Shown here in pieces: positions 1-8,288 of a stretch of DNA of 8,288 nucleotides. Under the pieces are notes generated by a model. That model searched no databases. It was not told the origin of the DNA and saw only the letters and a list, made by a program, of their open reading frames with translations. A program made the position numbers and the translations under genes. Source of the DNA: Pseudomonadota bacterium (GTDB lineage: Bacteria > Pseudomonadota > Alphaproteobacteria > Rhizobiales > Beijerinckiaceae); the NCBI GenBank assembly GCA_023386155.1, contig JAEWKH010000163.1, positions 1-8,288 on the forward strand. The letters run 5' to 3'. Positions within the stretch are counted from its first letter, which is position 1; each line of letters begins with the position of its first letter.

Positions 1-1280
1 CCTATTCCACCGATCAATGTGTCGGCGCCGATTCCTCCATCAAGGACGTCATCGCCAGCTCCTCCGCTCAGGCTGTTGTTGCCATCATTTCCCGTGATGT
101 GGTTGTTGAGTTCATTGCCGATTCCGGTTGTGGCGCCGTCAATCAGGGTCAGATCCTCGACATTCGTGCCAAGCGAGAGATCGACGGAAGAGATGATCGT
201 GTCTACGCCCTCTCCCGCATTTTCTATGACGAGGTCACCCTGATTGTCGACCGTATAAGAATCGTTGCCGATCCCGCCAATCAAGGTGTCAGCACCGAAC
301 CCTCCATCCAGAATGTTATGGCCCTCGTTGCCGGTGATTCGATTAGCGAGACTGTTGCCGGCGCCGAATAGATCGTCAGCTCCAGTTAGAATCAAATGCT
401 CGACATTGTCACCCAAGGCATAGCTGAGGGACGAATAAACCGTATCAACGCCTCCTCCGGCCTGCTCGGCCACAATGTCCCCCCCGTCATCGACATAATA
501 GGTGTCGGAACCAAGCCCCCCAACCAATGTGTCGGCACCCTTCCCACCATTGAGAATGTTGTCGATGTCGTTACCAACGATGAGATTGGCGCCGCCGTTG
601 CCGGTTCCGCTCGATGCGCCACCCATCAATACCAGATTTTCGAGCCCGTTCAGGTCCGGGAAGTAACGATCAACTAAGGAATAGCTGACAGAAGCGTAGA
701 CCGTATCATTACCTTGATCGACATATTCAATAACCCAATCTGAAACGTCATCGACATAATAGGAATCATCGCCTCGGCCACCACTCATTGCATCGCCGCC
801 CCCCAAGCCGCCATCAAGCTTGTTATCGCCATCGTTGCCATGCAGTGAATTCGCCCATTCATTACCGATCGCATCGATATCGTCGGCGCCGGTTAAATAA
901 AGAATCTCCACAAAATCCGATAATGTATAAGTAACAGAGGAGTAGATTGCCTCTACACCCTCACCGTATTTGGCAATGACAACATCATCGACATTATCGA
1001 CATAAAAAGTGTCGGCACCTCCACCTCCGTACATCGTATCGGCGCCGACGCCACCATCGATAGTATCCCGGCCCTTACCTCCTGCGATGTAGTTGTTTAG
1101 ACCGTTTCCGAGAACTGCAAAAGCAACAACGCTATTATAGGATTTAATATTTTCGACGTTTTCCGATAATATATATGAACGTGTTACGCCATTGGAAAGA
1201 TAAATGGTGTCAATACCCTCTCCAGCGTTCTCGATAATTACATCGGGTGCTCGGTCATTTGAGGAATCCCGCATATAATA
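1..1280 (-). repeat. Five tandem ~81-91-residue RTX repeat units
   Basis: The RTX gene contains a higher-order tandem repeat on top of its nonapeptides. Aligning on the recurring aromatic pair and VDD/VDN, units begin at 1280 (91 residues), 1007 (82), 761 (87), 500 (81) and 257 (continuing past the left edge). A typical unit reads YYVDD, then a D-V-E stretch, then GVDTVYSSLSYAL, NVEHLILTG, GxGNxxxNxIxGNxGxN, and ends with two GGxGxD nonapeptides. Unit 3 carries a short insertion (DRYFPDLNGLEN). Unit 2 has an irregular nonapeptide (GGLGGGDAMSGG). Units have diverged at the DNA level, so this is an old protein repeat and not a recent DNA duplication. Confidence 0.85.
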
Positions 1281-1661
1281 GATATCGTCCCCGAGTCCGC
1301 CAATCATCGTATCGACACCGGTCAGGCCGTCTATGATATCGTCGCCGTCAGTGCCTGTTAGAAGATCGTCGCCCGTGGTCCCGGTGATTGTGGACATTAA
1401 GCTGTTTGATTGAAGACTTGGCCGAAGAACGAGTGGAGCAGTCTCCTCCACACCCCGCTCACGGCCGCTTGAGGTCCCGGCTGCATTAGTCTGAATGATT
1501 GGACCGAGCAGCGCATTGTGGATGAGACGCGTGTCGTCTAGATCGGGAAGCCAGGCCGCTCTCGTTTGGGCAGGCTTTAAATCAAATTCCGGCCGCTCAA
1601 GATGGAACCAATCCTGCTCCACGCGCGGGAGACCGATTTTGGCTGAAATCTTGACACCCAT
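1..1661 (-). CDS. RTX calcium-binding repeat protein, 5' part (C-terminus beyond left edge)
   Basis: The minus-strand frame is open from the ATG at 1661-1659 to the window edge, giving 553 complete codons with no stop. From about residue 93 the protein is built of glycine/aspartate nonapeptides of the GGxGxDxLxGG type (GGVGADTMYGG, GGKGADTLVGG, GGFGADTLIGG), which in RTX proteins form calcium-binding parallel beta-rolls. Between these blocks recur segments such as YYVDD, GVDTVYSSLSYAL and NVEHLILTG. RTX proteins are normally exported unfolded by type I secretion using a C-terminal signal, which would lie outside the window. There is no N-terminal signal peptide, as expected for that route. 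Residues 1-90 are not repetitive and match no domain I recognise. The start is chosen for its GGGAG site six bases upstream; an internal ATG at 1397 (MSTITGTTGDDLL) resembles common RTX N-termini but has no ribosome site. No catalytic domain is visible, so adhesin, S-layer or enzyme roles are open. Confidence 0.9.
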   Translation of the reverse strand, partial: MGVKISAKIGLPRVEQDWFHLERPEFDLKPAQTRAAWLPDLDDTRLIHNALLGPIIQTNAAGTSSGRERGVEETAPLVLRPSLQSNSLMSTITGTTGDDLLTGTDGDDIIDGLTGVDTMIGGLGDDIYYMRDSSNDRAPDVIIENAGEGIDTIYLSNGVTRSYILSENVENIKSYNSVVAFAVLGNGLNNYIAGGKGRDTIDGGVGADTMYGGGGADTFYVDNVDDVVIAKYGEGVEAIYSSVTYTLSDFVEILYLTGADDIDAIGNEWANSLHGNDGDNKLDGGLGGGDAMSGGRGDDSYYVDDVSDWVIEYVDQGNDTVYASVSYSLVDRYFPDLNGLENLVLMGGASSGTGNGGANLIVGNDIDNILNGGKGADTLVGGLGSDTYYVDDGGDIVAEQAGGGVDTVYSSLSYALGDNVEHLILTGADDLFGAGNSLANRITGNEGHNILDGGFGADTLIGGIGNDSYTVDNQGDLVIENAGEGVDTIISSVDLSLGTNVEDLTLIDGATTGIGNELNNHITGNDGNNSLSGGAGDDVLDGGIGADTLIGGI

Positions 1662-1904
1662 CCCCAACTCCCATGTCCGCAATTCGCGTCTTGTGCGCTC
1701 ATGGAATCTGTGACAAAGCGTCTCAGGTTGATACTCTATGAATGGGGAGTAACGCTCACTTTCTGCAACTAGCAGGTGCCGTCCTGCTCTCTGCGATTGT
1801 TGGGCTGATGTGAATGTCGCCCCATTGGGATGGCCAACCGATATTTCGCGACGTCCAGAGTTACCCGAGACTCTTGCATGAATCCTCGCGGAGATTGTCC
1901 TAGT
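1662..1904. other. metH-RTX intergenic region
   Basis: These 243 bases separate the metH stop from the RTX start and show no supported gene. One short inverted repeat, AGCAGG / CCTGCT with a six-base loop (1771-1788), is present, but it is not followed by a T-run on either strand, so it is not a convincing terminator. No good sigma-70 promoter for the RTX gene could be picked out. The size of the gap and the change in base composition suggest the RTX gene is a separate transcription unit. Confidence 0.5.
1668..1672 (-). promoter_or_regulatory. Ribosome binding site of the RTX gene
   Basis: On the minus strand GGGAG lies six bases before the ATG at 1661. It decides the start in favour of 1661 over the internal ATG at 1397, whose upstream bases (CAGCTTA) show no Shine-Dalgarno match. 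Confidence 0.55.
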
Positions 1905-5660
<3,756 letters not shown>

Positions 5661-5762
5661 TCGAGTGGTTCTCTTGTCATCGCGGCCGGTTTCACGCCGA
5701 CCGGCGATGCTGGTTCGAAAGTGTCAAACGTGAATGCCCGGCATCGCCGGGCATCATGAAAT
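5661..5762 (-). promoter_or_regulatory. metF-metH intergenic leader with competing hairpins
   Basis: Read on the minus strand, this 102-base gap holds, in order: the 9-bp hairpin at 5754-5734; a segment GCATCGCCGG at 5710-5701; a second hairpin GCCGGT/ACCGGC (5705-5700 with 5690-5685, nine-base loop); and a 7-codon frame MTREPLE (5680-5657) whose TGA overlaps the metH ATG as ATGA. The segment 5710-5701 is exactly complementary to CCGGCGATGC at 5750-5741 inside the first hairpin, and that pairing would break both hairpins. This arrangement resembles attenuator or translational-control leaders. It does not match a SAH, SAM or cobalamin riboswitch as far as I can recognise, and it is too short for a cobalamin riboswitch. 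Confidence 0.35.
5734..5754 (-). other. GC-rich perfect hairpin just after metF
   Basis: Nine bases (ATGCCCGGC) pair perfectly with 5746-5754 around a three-base loop, starting eight bases past the metF stop. On the minus strand it is followed by TCACGTTTG and not a T-run. It is therefore at most a weak or attenuating terminator, or an RNA-stability hairpin between metF and metH. Part of it is complementary to 5701-5710 (see the leader entry). Confidence 0.55.
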
Positions 5763-6668
5763 TCAAGCAGCCGCTCGCACGGTCTGGTCGCGCAGGCCGA
5801 GCAGATGGCAGATGGCATAGACCAGATCGGCGCGGTTCATGGTGTAGAAGTGGAATTCATTCACGCCGCGGTCGACGAGATCGATCACCTGCTCGGCCGC
5901 CACGGCGGCGGCGACGAGCTTGCGAGTCTCCACATCGTTCTCCAGCCCCTCGAACCGGGCGGCGAGCCAGTCGGGCACGCTCGCGCCGGTCTTCGATGCG
6001 AAATTCGCCGTCTGCTTGAAGTTCTGCACGGGCACGATGCCGGGCACGATGGGGATGTCGATGCCACGCGCGCGAACGCGGTCGAGATAGCGGAAGTAAT
6101 GGTCGTTGTCGAAGAAGAACTGGGTGATGGCGCGGTCAGCGCCGCAATCGACCTTCGCCTTGAGCACGTCGATATCGGCATCGAGCGACGCGGCCTCGGG
6201 ATGCTTTTCCGGATAGGCCGAGACGGAGACCTCGAAATCGCCGATGGCCTTGATGCCGGCCACGAGATCGCAGGTCTGCTGGTAGCCGCCCGCATGCGGA
6301 ACGTAAGCCGTGCCGATGCCGGAGGCCGGATCGCCGCGCAGGGCCACGATGTGGCGCACGCCCGCATCCCAGTAGGAGCGCACGACGTCGTTCACCTCGT
6401 CCTTCGTGGCCGCGACGCAGGTGAGATGCGCGGCGGGCTTGAGATGGGTCTCCTGCACGAGGCGCGAGACCGTGGCGTGGGTGCGCTCGCGGGTGGAGCC
6501 GCCGGCCCCGTAGGTCACGGAGACGAATTGCGGATGGAGCGGCGCGAGGCGCTGGATCGAGGCCCAGAGGGTCGCTTCCATCTCCGGCGTCTTCGGCGGG
6601 AAGAACTCGAAGGACACCTTGATCGGCGCGGAGACCTGCCGGCTGGGGCGAAGGGTGAGCGGTGACAT
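5763..6668 (-). CDS. metF: 5,10-methylenetetrahydrofolate reductase (EC 1.5.1.20)
   Basis: FAD-dependent cytosolic enzyme that reduces 5,10-methylene-THF to 5-methyl-THF, the methyl donor for MetH next door. The 301 residues fit the bacterial TIM-barrel family (E. coli 296). Visible motifs are SFEFFPPKT with catalytic Glu21 (Glu28 of E. coli), VSVTYGAGGSTRERT at 50-63, HLTCVAATKDE, ALRGDP with flavin-tuning Asp113 (Asp120 of E. coli), SVSAYPEKHPEA at 148-159, and AITQFFFDNDHYF with substrate-binding Gln183. The ATG at 6668-6666 is chosen because it shares one base with the regulator's TGA (TGATG) and has AGAGAGG seven bases upstream. A longer frame opening with TTG at 6737 would overlap the regulator by 70 bases and adds 23 residues unlike MetF. 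The overlap points to translational coupling to the regulator gene. The frame appears intact. Confidence 0.97.
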   Translation of the reverse strand: MSPLTLRPSRQVSAPIKVSFEFFPPKTPEMEATLWASIQRLAPLHPQFVSVTYGAGGSTRERTHATVSRLVQETHLKPAAHLTCVAATKDEVNDVVRSYWDAGVRHIVALRGDPASGIGTAYVPHAGGYQQTCDLVAGIKAIGDFEVSVSAYPEKHPEAASLDADIDVLKAKVDCGADRAITQFFFDNDHYFRYLDRVRARGIDIPIVPGIVPVQNFKQTANFASKTGASVPDWLAARFEGLENDVETRKLVAAAVAAEQVIDLVDRGVNEFHFYTMNRADLVYAICHLLGLRDQTVRAAA

Positions 6669-7687
6669 CAGGCGACCTCTCTGTCGGGTTCGTTCACGGG
6701 CCAATCCGTCACCACACGGCGGTCCTGGCCAAGCCAAAGGGACACGGTCAATTGCTCGTCGCCCTTTTTCGGCGGAGCGATCTCACGATTGAGGGTGCAG
6801 TCGAGCCCCGCCTCGTCGAGCCAGCCGGCGACCTGGGCGGGGGCAAAGCCGAGGCGGCGATGAGCCTGAGCCTCGCGCAGGAACTCGAGGTTATGGGGTG
6901 CGAAATCGACCACGAGGATGCGCCCGCCCGGCGCCACGAGGCGCGCGGCTTCGCGGATCGCCCGGGCCGGGTCGTCGAGGTAGTGCAGCACCTGGTGGAT
7001 GATGACGAGATCGAAGGTGTTGCGCGGGAACGGAGGCGCATAGATGTCGCCCTGGCGCAGTTCGATGCCCCTCAAGCCCGCCTTTTCCAGATTGGCCCGC
7101 GCGACGGACAGCATGGCGTGGCTGGCATCGAGCCCGACCGTGCGGCTGGCGCGCGGCGCCAGCAATTGCAGCATGCGGCCGGTGCCTGTGCCGAGATCGA
7201 CGAGGTTGCGGATCCGGGCCGATCCCAAGGCGTCCAGCACCGCCGCCTCGACCACCGCTTCGGGAGCATGCAGGGAGCGGATCCGGTCCCAGTCCGGCGC
7301 CAGGCGAGAGAAGAAGGCCTGGGCGGCCTGGGAGCGCTGCGCCCGCACGGCCTCGAGGCGCGTGCGGTCCTCCAGGAGCTGCGGGTCGGACCGGTCGAGG
7401 CTGTCCAGGGTCGGGCGGATGATGCGAAGGGCCACGCCCCGGTCGGTGAGCCGGAAGAAGGCCCAGGCCCCCTCCCGGTGCCGCTCCACGAGTCCGGCCT
7501 CGACGAGAAGCTTCAGGTGGCGGGAAATGCGCGGCTGGGACTGTCCGAGGATGTCCGTGAGGTCGGAAACGGAAAGCTCTCCCTCCGTCAGCAGGGCCAG
7601 GATCCGCAGGCGCGTTTCCTCGGCGGCGGCCCGCAGGACATCCAGGGTCAGATCCAGCGATGGAGACGGGGTGTCGGGCACGGCCAA
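6668..7687 (-). CDS. sahR: SahR-like repressor: ArsR winged helix fused to SAM-methyltransferase-type domain
   Basis: Predicted DNA-binding regulator of the SAM cycle. Residues 13-85 form an ArsR winged helix (AAAEETRLRILALL, then recognition helix QSQPRISRHLKLL at 49-61, then GLVERHREGAWAFFRL). The metal-binding ELCVCDL motif of classical ArsR sensors is here ELSVSDL (37-43) with serines for both cysteines, and the only cysteine seen is Cys297, so metal sensing through that site is excluded. Residues 158-265 are a class I methyltransferase fold: NLVDLGTGTGR (161-171, SAM/SAH-binding loop), VGLDASHAML, GDIYAPPF, FDLVIIHQVLHYL and APGGRILVVDF. SahR proteins are known to have this architecture, to repress ahcY/metE/metH/metF/metK genes and to release DNA on binding SAH. 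Identity here rests on architecture and on metF-metH adjacency. An active methyltransferase cannot be excluded. The start is TTG with AAGAG six bases upstream; an in-frame TAA at 7699-7697 blocks longer versions; GTG at 7681 is the alternative. Confidence 0.82.
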   Translation of the reverse strand: MAVPDTPSPSLDLTLDVLRAAAEETRLRILALLTEGELSVSDLTDILGQSQPRISRHLKLLVEAGLVERHREGAWAFFRLTDRGVALRIIRPTLDSLDRSDPQLLEDRTRLEAVRAQRSQAAQAFFSRLAPDWDRIRSLHAPEAVVEAAVLDALGSARIRNLVDLGTGTGRMLQLLAPRASRTVGLDASHAMLSVARANLEKAGLRGIELRQGDIYAPPFPRNTFDLVIIHQVLHYLDDPARAIREAARLVAPGGRILVVDFAPHNLEFLREAQAHRRLGFAPAQVAGWLDEAGLDCTLNREIAPPKKGDEQLTVSLWLGQDRRVVTDWPVNEPDREVA

Positions 7688-7693
7688 ATATCG

Positions 7694-7698
7694 CTCTT
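7694..7698 (-). promoter_or_regulatory. Ribosome binding site supporting a TTG start
   Basis: AAGAG on the minus strand sits six bases before the TTG at 7687 and twelve before the GTG at 7681, so spacing favours the TTG. An unusual start codon would keep translation of an autoregulated repressor low; that last point is inference. Confidence 0.45.
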
Positions 7699-7700
7699 AC

Positions 7701-7722
7701 ATATAAAGATATATTTATATCT
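7701..7722. promoter_or_regulatory. Overlapping AT-rich inverted repeats: candidate SahR operator
   Basis: Two perfect inverted repeats interlock 14 bases upstream of the regulator start. ATATAAA-6-TTTATAT spans 7701-7720, and AGATATA-2-TATATCT spans 7707-7722. The stretch is strikingly AT-rich against GC-rich surroundings. Symmetric sites just upstream of the gene are what dimeric ArsR-family repressors use, and this position would overlap a -10 element and the transcription start. Autoregulation, with metF and metH co-controlled through the shared transcript, is the natural reading. I could not compare it with the published SahR motif. Confidence 0.6.
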
Positions 7723-7740
7723 ATTTTGGATTGAGGGCAA
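7712..7740 (-). promoter_or_regulatory. Possible promoter of the sahR-metF-metH unit
   Basis: On the minus strand TTGCCC (7740-7735) is a partial -35 match. Downstream, TATAAA (7719-7714, spacer 15) or TAAATA (7717-7712, spacer 17) could be the -10. The -10 candidates lie inside the palindromic operator, so repressor binding would block polymerase. The -35 is weak and the exact hexamers are uncertain. Confidence 0.35.
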
Positions 7741-7924
7741 GCGAAGCTTTGGCATCGGGGGCCATATCCTTATCGCTCCCTTTGCACCTCCGGGCCGGAA
7801 CCCGGCTGGCGGAATTCCCGACGGGAACGGCACTCCTCGGCCGTGCGTGAGGGAGGGTCTCCCTGCCCCGCTGTGATGCGGGGATCGGAGCCGGCCATCC
7901 CGATGGGAAGAGCGCACCGCCACT

Positions 7925-7958
7925 CCCTCTCCCGGGCGGGAGAGGGCCGGGGTGAGGG
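7925..7958 (+). repeat. C/G-rich hairpin repeat, copy 1
   Basis: CCCTCTCCCG (7925-7934) pairs perfectly with CGGGAGAGGG (7937-7946), followed by the tail CCGGGGTGAGGG. Hairpin plus GGGTGAGGG tail is a widespread intergenic repeat type in GC-rich alphaproteobacteria, probably a REP/MITE-like element. Confidence 0.65.
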
Positions 7959-8034
7959 CAGGCCGGTGCCGATGAGGATGGTGTCCGTTCCGCCCCGCAG
8001 GCCTCATCCTTCGGTGCGGAGCGCAGGCGTCTTT

Positions 8035-8069
8035 CCCTCCCCCTTGTGGGGAGGGCCAGGGTGGGGGTG
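8035..8069 (+). repeat. C/G-rich hairpin repeat, copy 2
   Basis: CCCTCCCC (8035-8042) pairs with GGGGAGGG (8048-8055) around CTTGT, followed by the tail CCAGGGTGGGGGTG. It has the same plan and orientation as copy 1, and shares the 19-base core CCTCCCCCTTGTGGGGAGG with the inverted copy 3. Confidence 0.65.
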
Positions 8070-8100
8070 TAAGCGCCACGCTGGTCCAGTTTGGTGCTCA

Positions 8101-8138
8101 CACCCCCACCTCCACCTCCTCCCCACAAGGGGGAGGAG
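8101..8138 (-). repeat. C/G-rich hairpin repeat, copy 3 (inverted)
   Basis: CTCCTCCCC (8116-8124) pairs with GGGGAGGAG (8130-8138) around ACAAG; its tail (CACCCCCACC, from 8101) lies to the left. It is the reverse-oriented partner of copy 2, with the two tails facing each other across 31 bases. Together they make a roughly 100-base imperfect inverted repeat, the form expected of a paired REP-like mobile unit. Confidence 0.65.
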
Positions 8139-8177
8139 AGCTTCCGGTGAGCCTGCGCGTAATGTTCTCACTTTGTT

Positions 8178-8207
8178 CTTGACAGGCAGGACAAGCTCGG
8201 CTATATC
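8178..8207 (+). promoter_or_regulatory. Strong sigma-70 promoter, CTTGAC-N17-CTATAT
   Basis: CTTGAC at 8178-8183 and CTATAT at 8201-8206, with 17 bases between them, match the housekeeping promoter pattern described for Sinorhizobium meliloti at every position. In the E. coli form the elements are TTGACA-N17-TATATC. Transcription would run rightward from about 8213-8216, away from sahR, into a gene or RNA beyond the window. The match is the best promoter in the window. Confidence 0.7.
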
Positions 8208-8221
8208 ATTGCCCATCCCCG

Positions 8222-8281
8222 CCCGACGAGGGACGCGCTTCGCGAGGCGTCACAAGTGTCGGGGCAGGGAGCGGGCCTGCC
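8222..8281 (+). other. Structured leader downstream of the 8178 promoter
   Basis: The predicted transcript can fold into CCCGAC/GTCGGG (8222-8227 with 8258-8263) enclosing GACGC/GCGTC (8232-8236 with 8247-8251). A following hairpin is GGCAGG/CCTGCC (8263-8268 with 8276-8281), sharing one base with the first. This could be a 5' leader or the start of a small RNA. A GTG at 8256-8258, eight bases after GAGG and open to the edge (11 codons, VSGQGAGLPVG), could instead be the start of a protein gene. Neither reading is secure. Confidence 0.25.
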
Positions 8282-8288
8282 GGTCGGC

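Larger units (their letters stand above)
7741..8177. other. Non-coding region with GC-rich hairpins and no supported gene
   Basis: About 440 bases without a believable gene. Minus-strand frames here translate to proline/glycine-rich strings such as PHPGPLPPGRG and LTPALSRPGEG, which are the usual artefacts of C/G-rich intergenic repeats. Besides the three repeat copies listed separately there is a hairpin CCCCGC/GCGGGG with a six-base loop (7866-7883). There are also two near-identical short palindromic strings, TCCCGACGGGAA (from 7816) and TCCCGATGGGAA (from about 7899), about 85 bases apart. No T-run follows the 7866 hairpin, so it is not a clear terminator. Confidence 0.6.

Noticed and set aside
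19..677. Plus-strand frames opposite the RTX repeats
   Set aside because: They are antisense to clear GGxGxD repeats; the repetition they show comes from the RTX coding strand.
1..1280. Regular spacing of similar sequence that might suggest a CRISPR array or DNA satellite
   Set aside because: The repeats are about 243-273 bases, diverged at the DNA level and in one continuous reading frame encoding RTX units.
1771..1788. Terminator after metH at AGCAGG/CCTGCT
   Set aside because: Only six base pairs and no T-run on either strand; not enough to call a terminator.
6669..6737. N-terminal extension of MetF from TTG at 6737
   Set aside because: It overlaps the regulator by 70 bases and adds 23 residues unlike the family; the ATG at 6668 has a good ribosome site and gives the usual length.
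7697..7702. ATG directly followed by TAA upstream of the regulator start, in the same frame
   Set aside because: A start-stop element could stall ribosomes, but there is no ribosome site before it and it lies in the AT-rich operator, so chance is the simpler explanation.
5805..7876. Plus-strand open frames opposite metF and the regulator
   Set aside because: Both are low-complexity shadows of well-identified minus-strand genes, with no recognisable motif or ribosome site.
7648..8216. Minus-strand proline/glycine-rich frames right of the regulator
   Set aside because: They consist of translated hairpin repeats (PHPGPLPPGRG, LTPALSRPGEG), a known source of false gene calls, and one overlaps the regulator start and operator.

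Overview
The window looks like chromosome from a GC-rich alphaproteobacterium, probably Hyphomicrobiales/Rhizobiales. The support is a cobalamin-dependent metH beside metF and an ArsR-methyltransferase regulator, a promoter that exactly fits the rhizobial sigma-70 pattern CTTGAC-N17-CTATAT, and intergenic hairpin repeats of the C/G-rich CCCTCTCCCG type common in that group. The genus cannot be fixed from the sequence.

Layout. All confident genes are on the minus strand, so they read from right to left. At 7687-6668 is a SahR-like regulator: an ArsR winged helix fused to a SAM-methyltransferase-type domain. Its stop shares one base with the start of metF (6668-5763; methylenetetrahydrofolate reductase). 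After a 102-base gap rich in hairpins comes metH (5660-1905; B12-dependent methionine synthase with all four domains). A 243-base gap then leads to a large RTX (calcium-binding, nonapeptide-repeat) gene that starts at 1661 and runs off the left edge. Right of the regulator lies about 550 bases without a convincing gene. It holds an AT-rich operator-like palindrome, three copies of a C/G-rich hairpin repeat, and near the right edge a strong rightward promoter whose target is outside the window.

How the genes work together. MetF makes 5-methyl-THF. MetH uses it to methylate homocysteine to methionine, which feeds SAM; methyl transfer from SAM gives SAH, which returns to homocysteine. SahR proteins are ArsR-family repressors whose methylase-like domain senses SAH and which control SAM-cycle genes. 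The regulator here lacks the classical ArsR metal-binding cysteines, is translationally coupled to metF, and is preceded by overlapping inverted repeats that could be its operator. The module therefore reads as a self-contained SAH-responsive feedback unit.

The RTX gene is probably functionally unrelated. It is visibly less GC-rich and uses more A/T-ending codons than metH, and seems to be accessory DNA behind the methionine cluster. The least explained sequences are the metF-metH gap, where two hairpins compete with a 10-bp alternative pairing just ahead of a 7-codon reading frame overlapping the metH start, and the promoter with its structured leader at the right edge. I found no clear evidence of a wholly new system.
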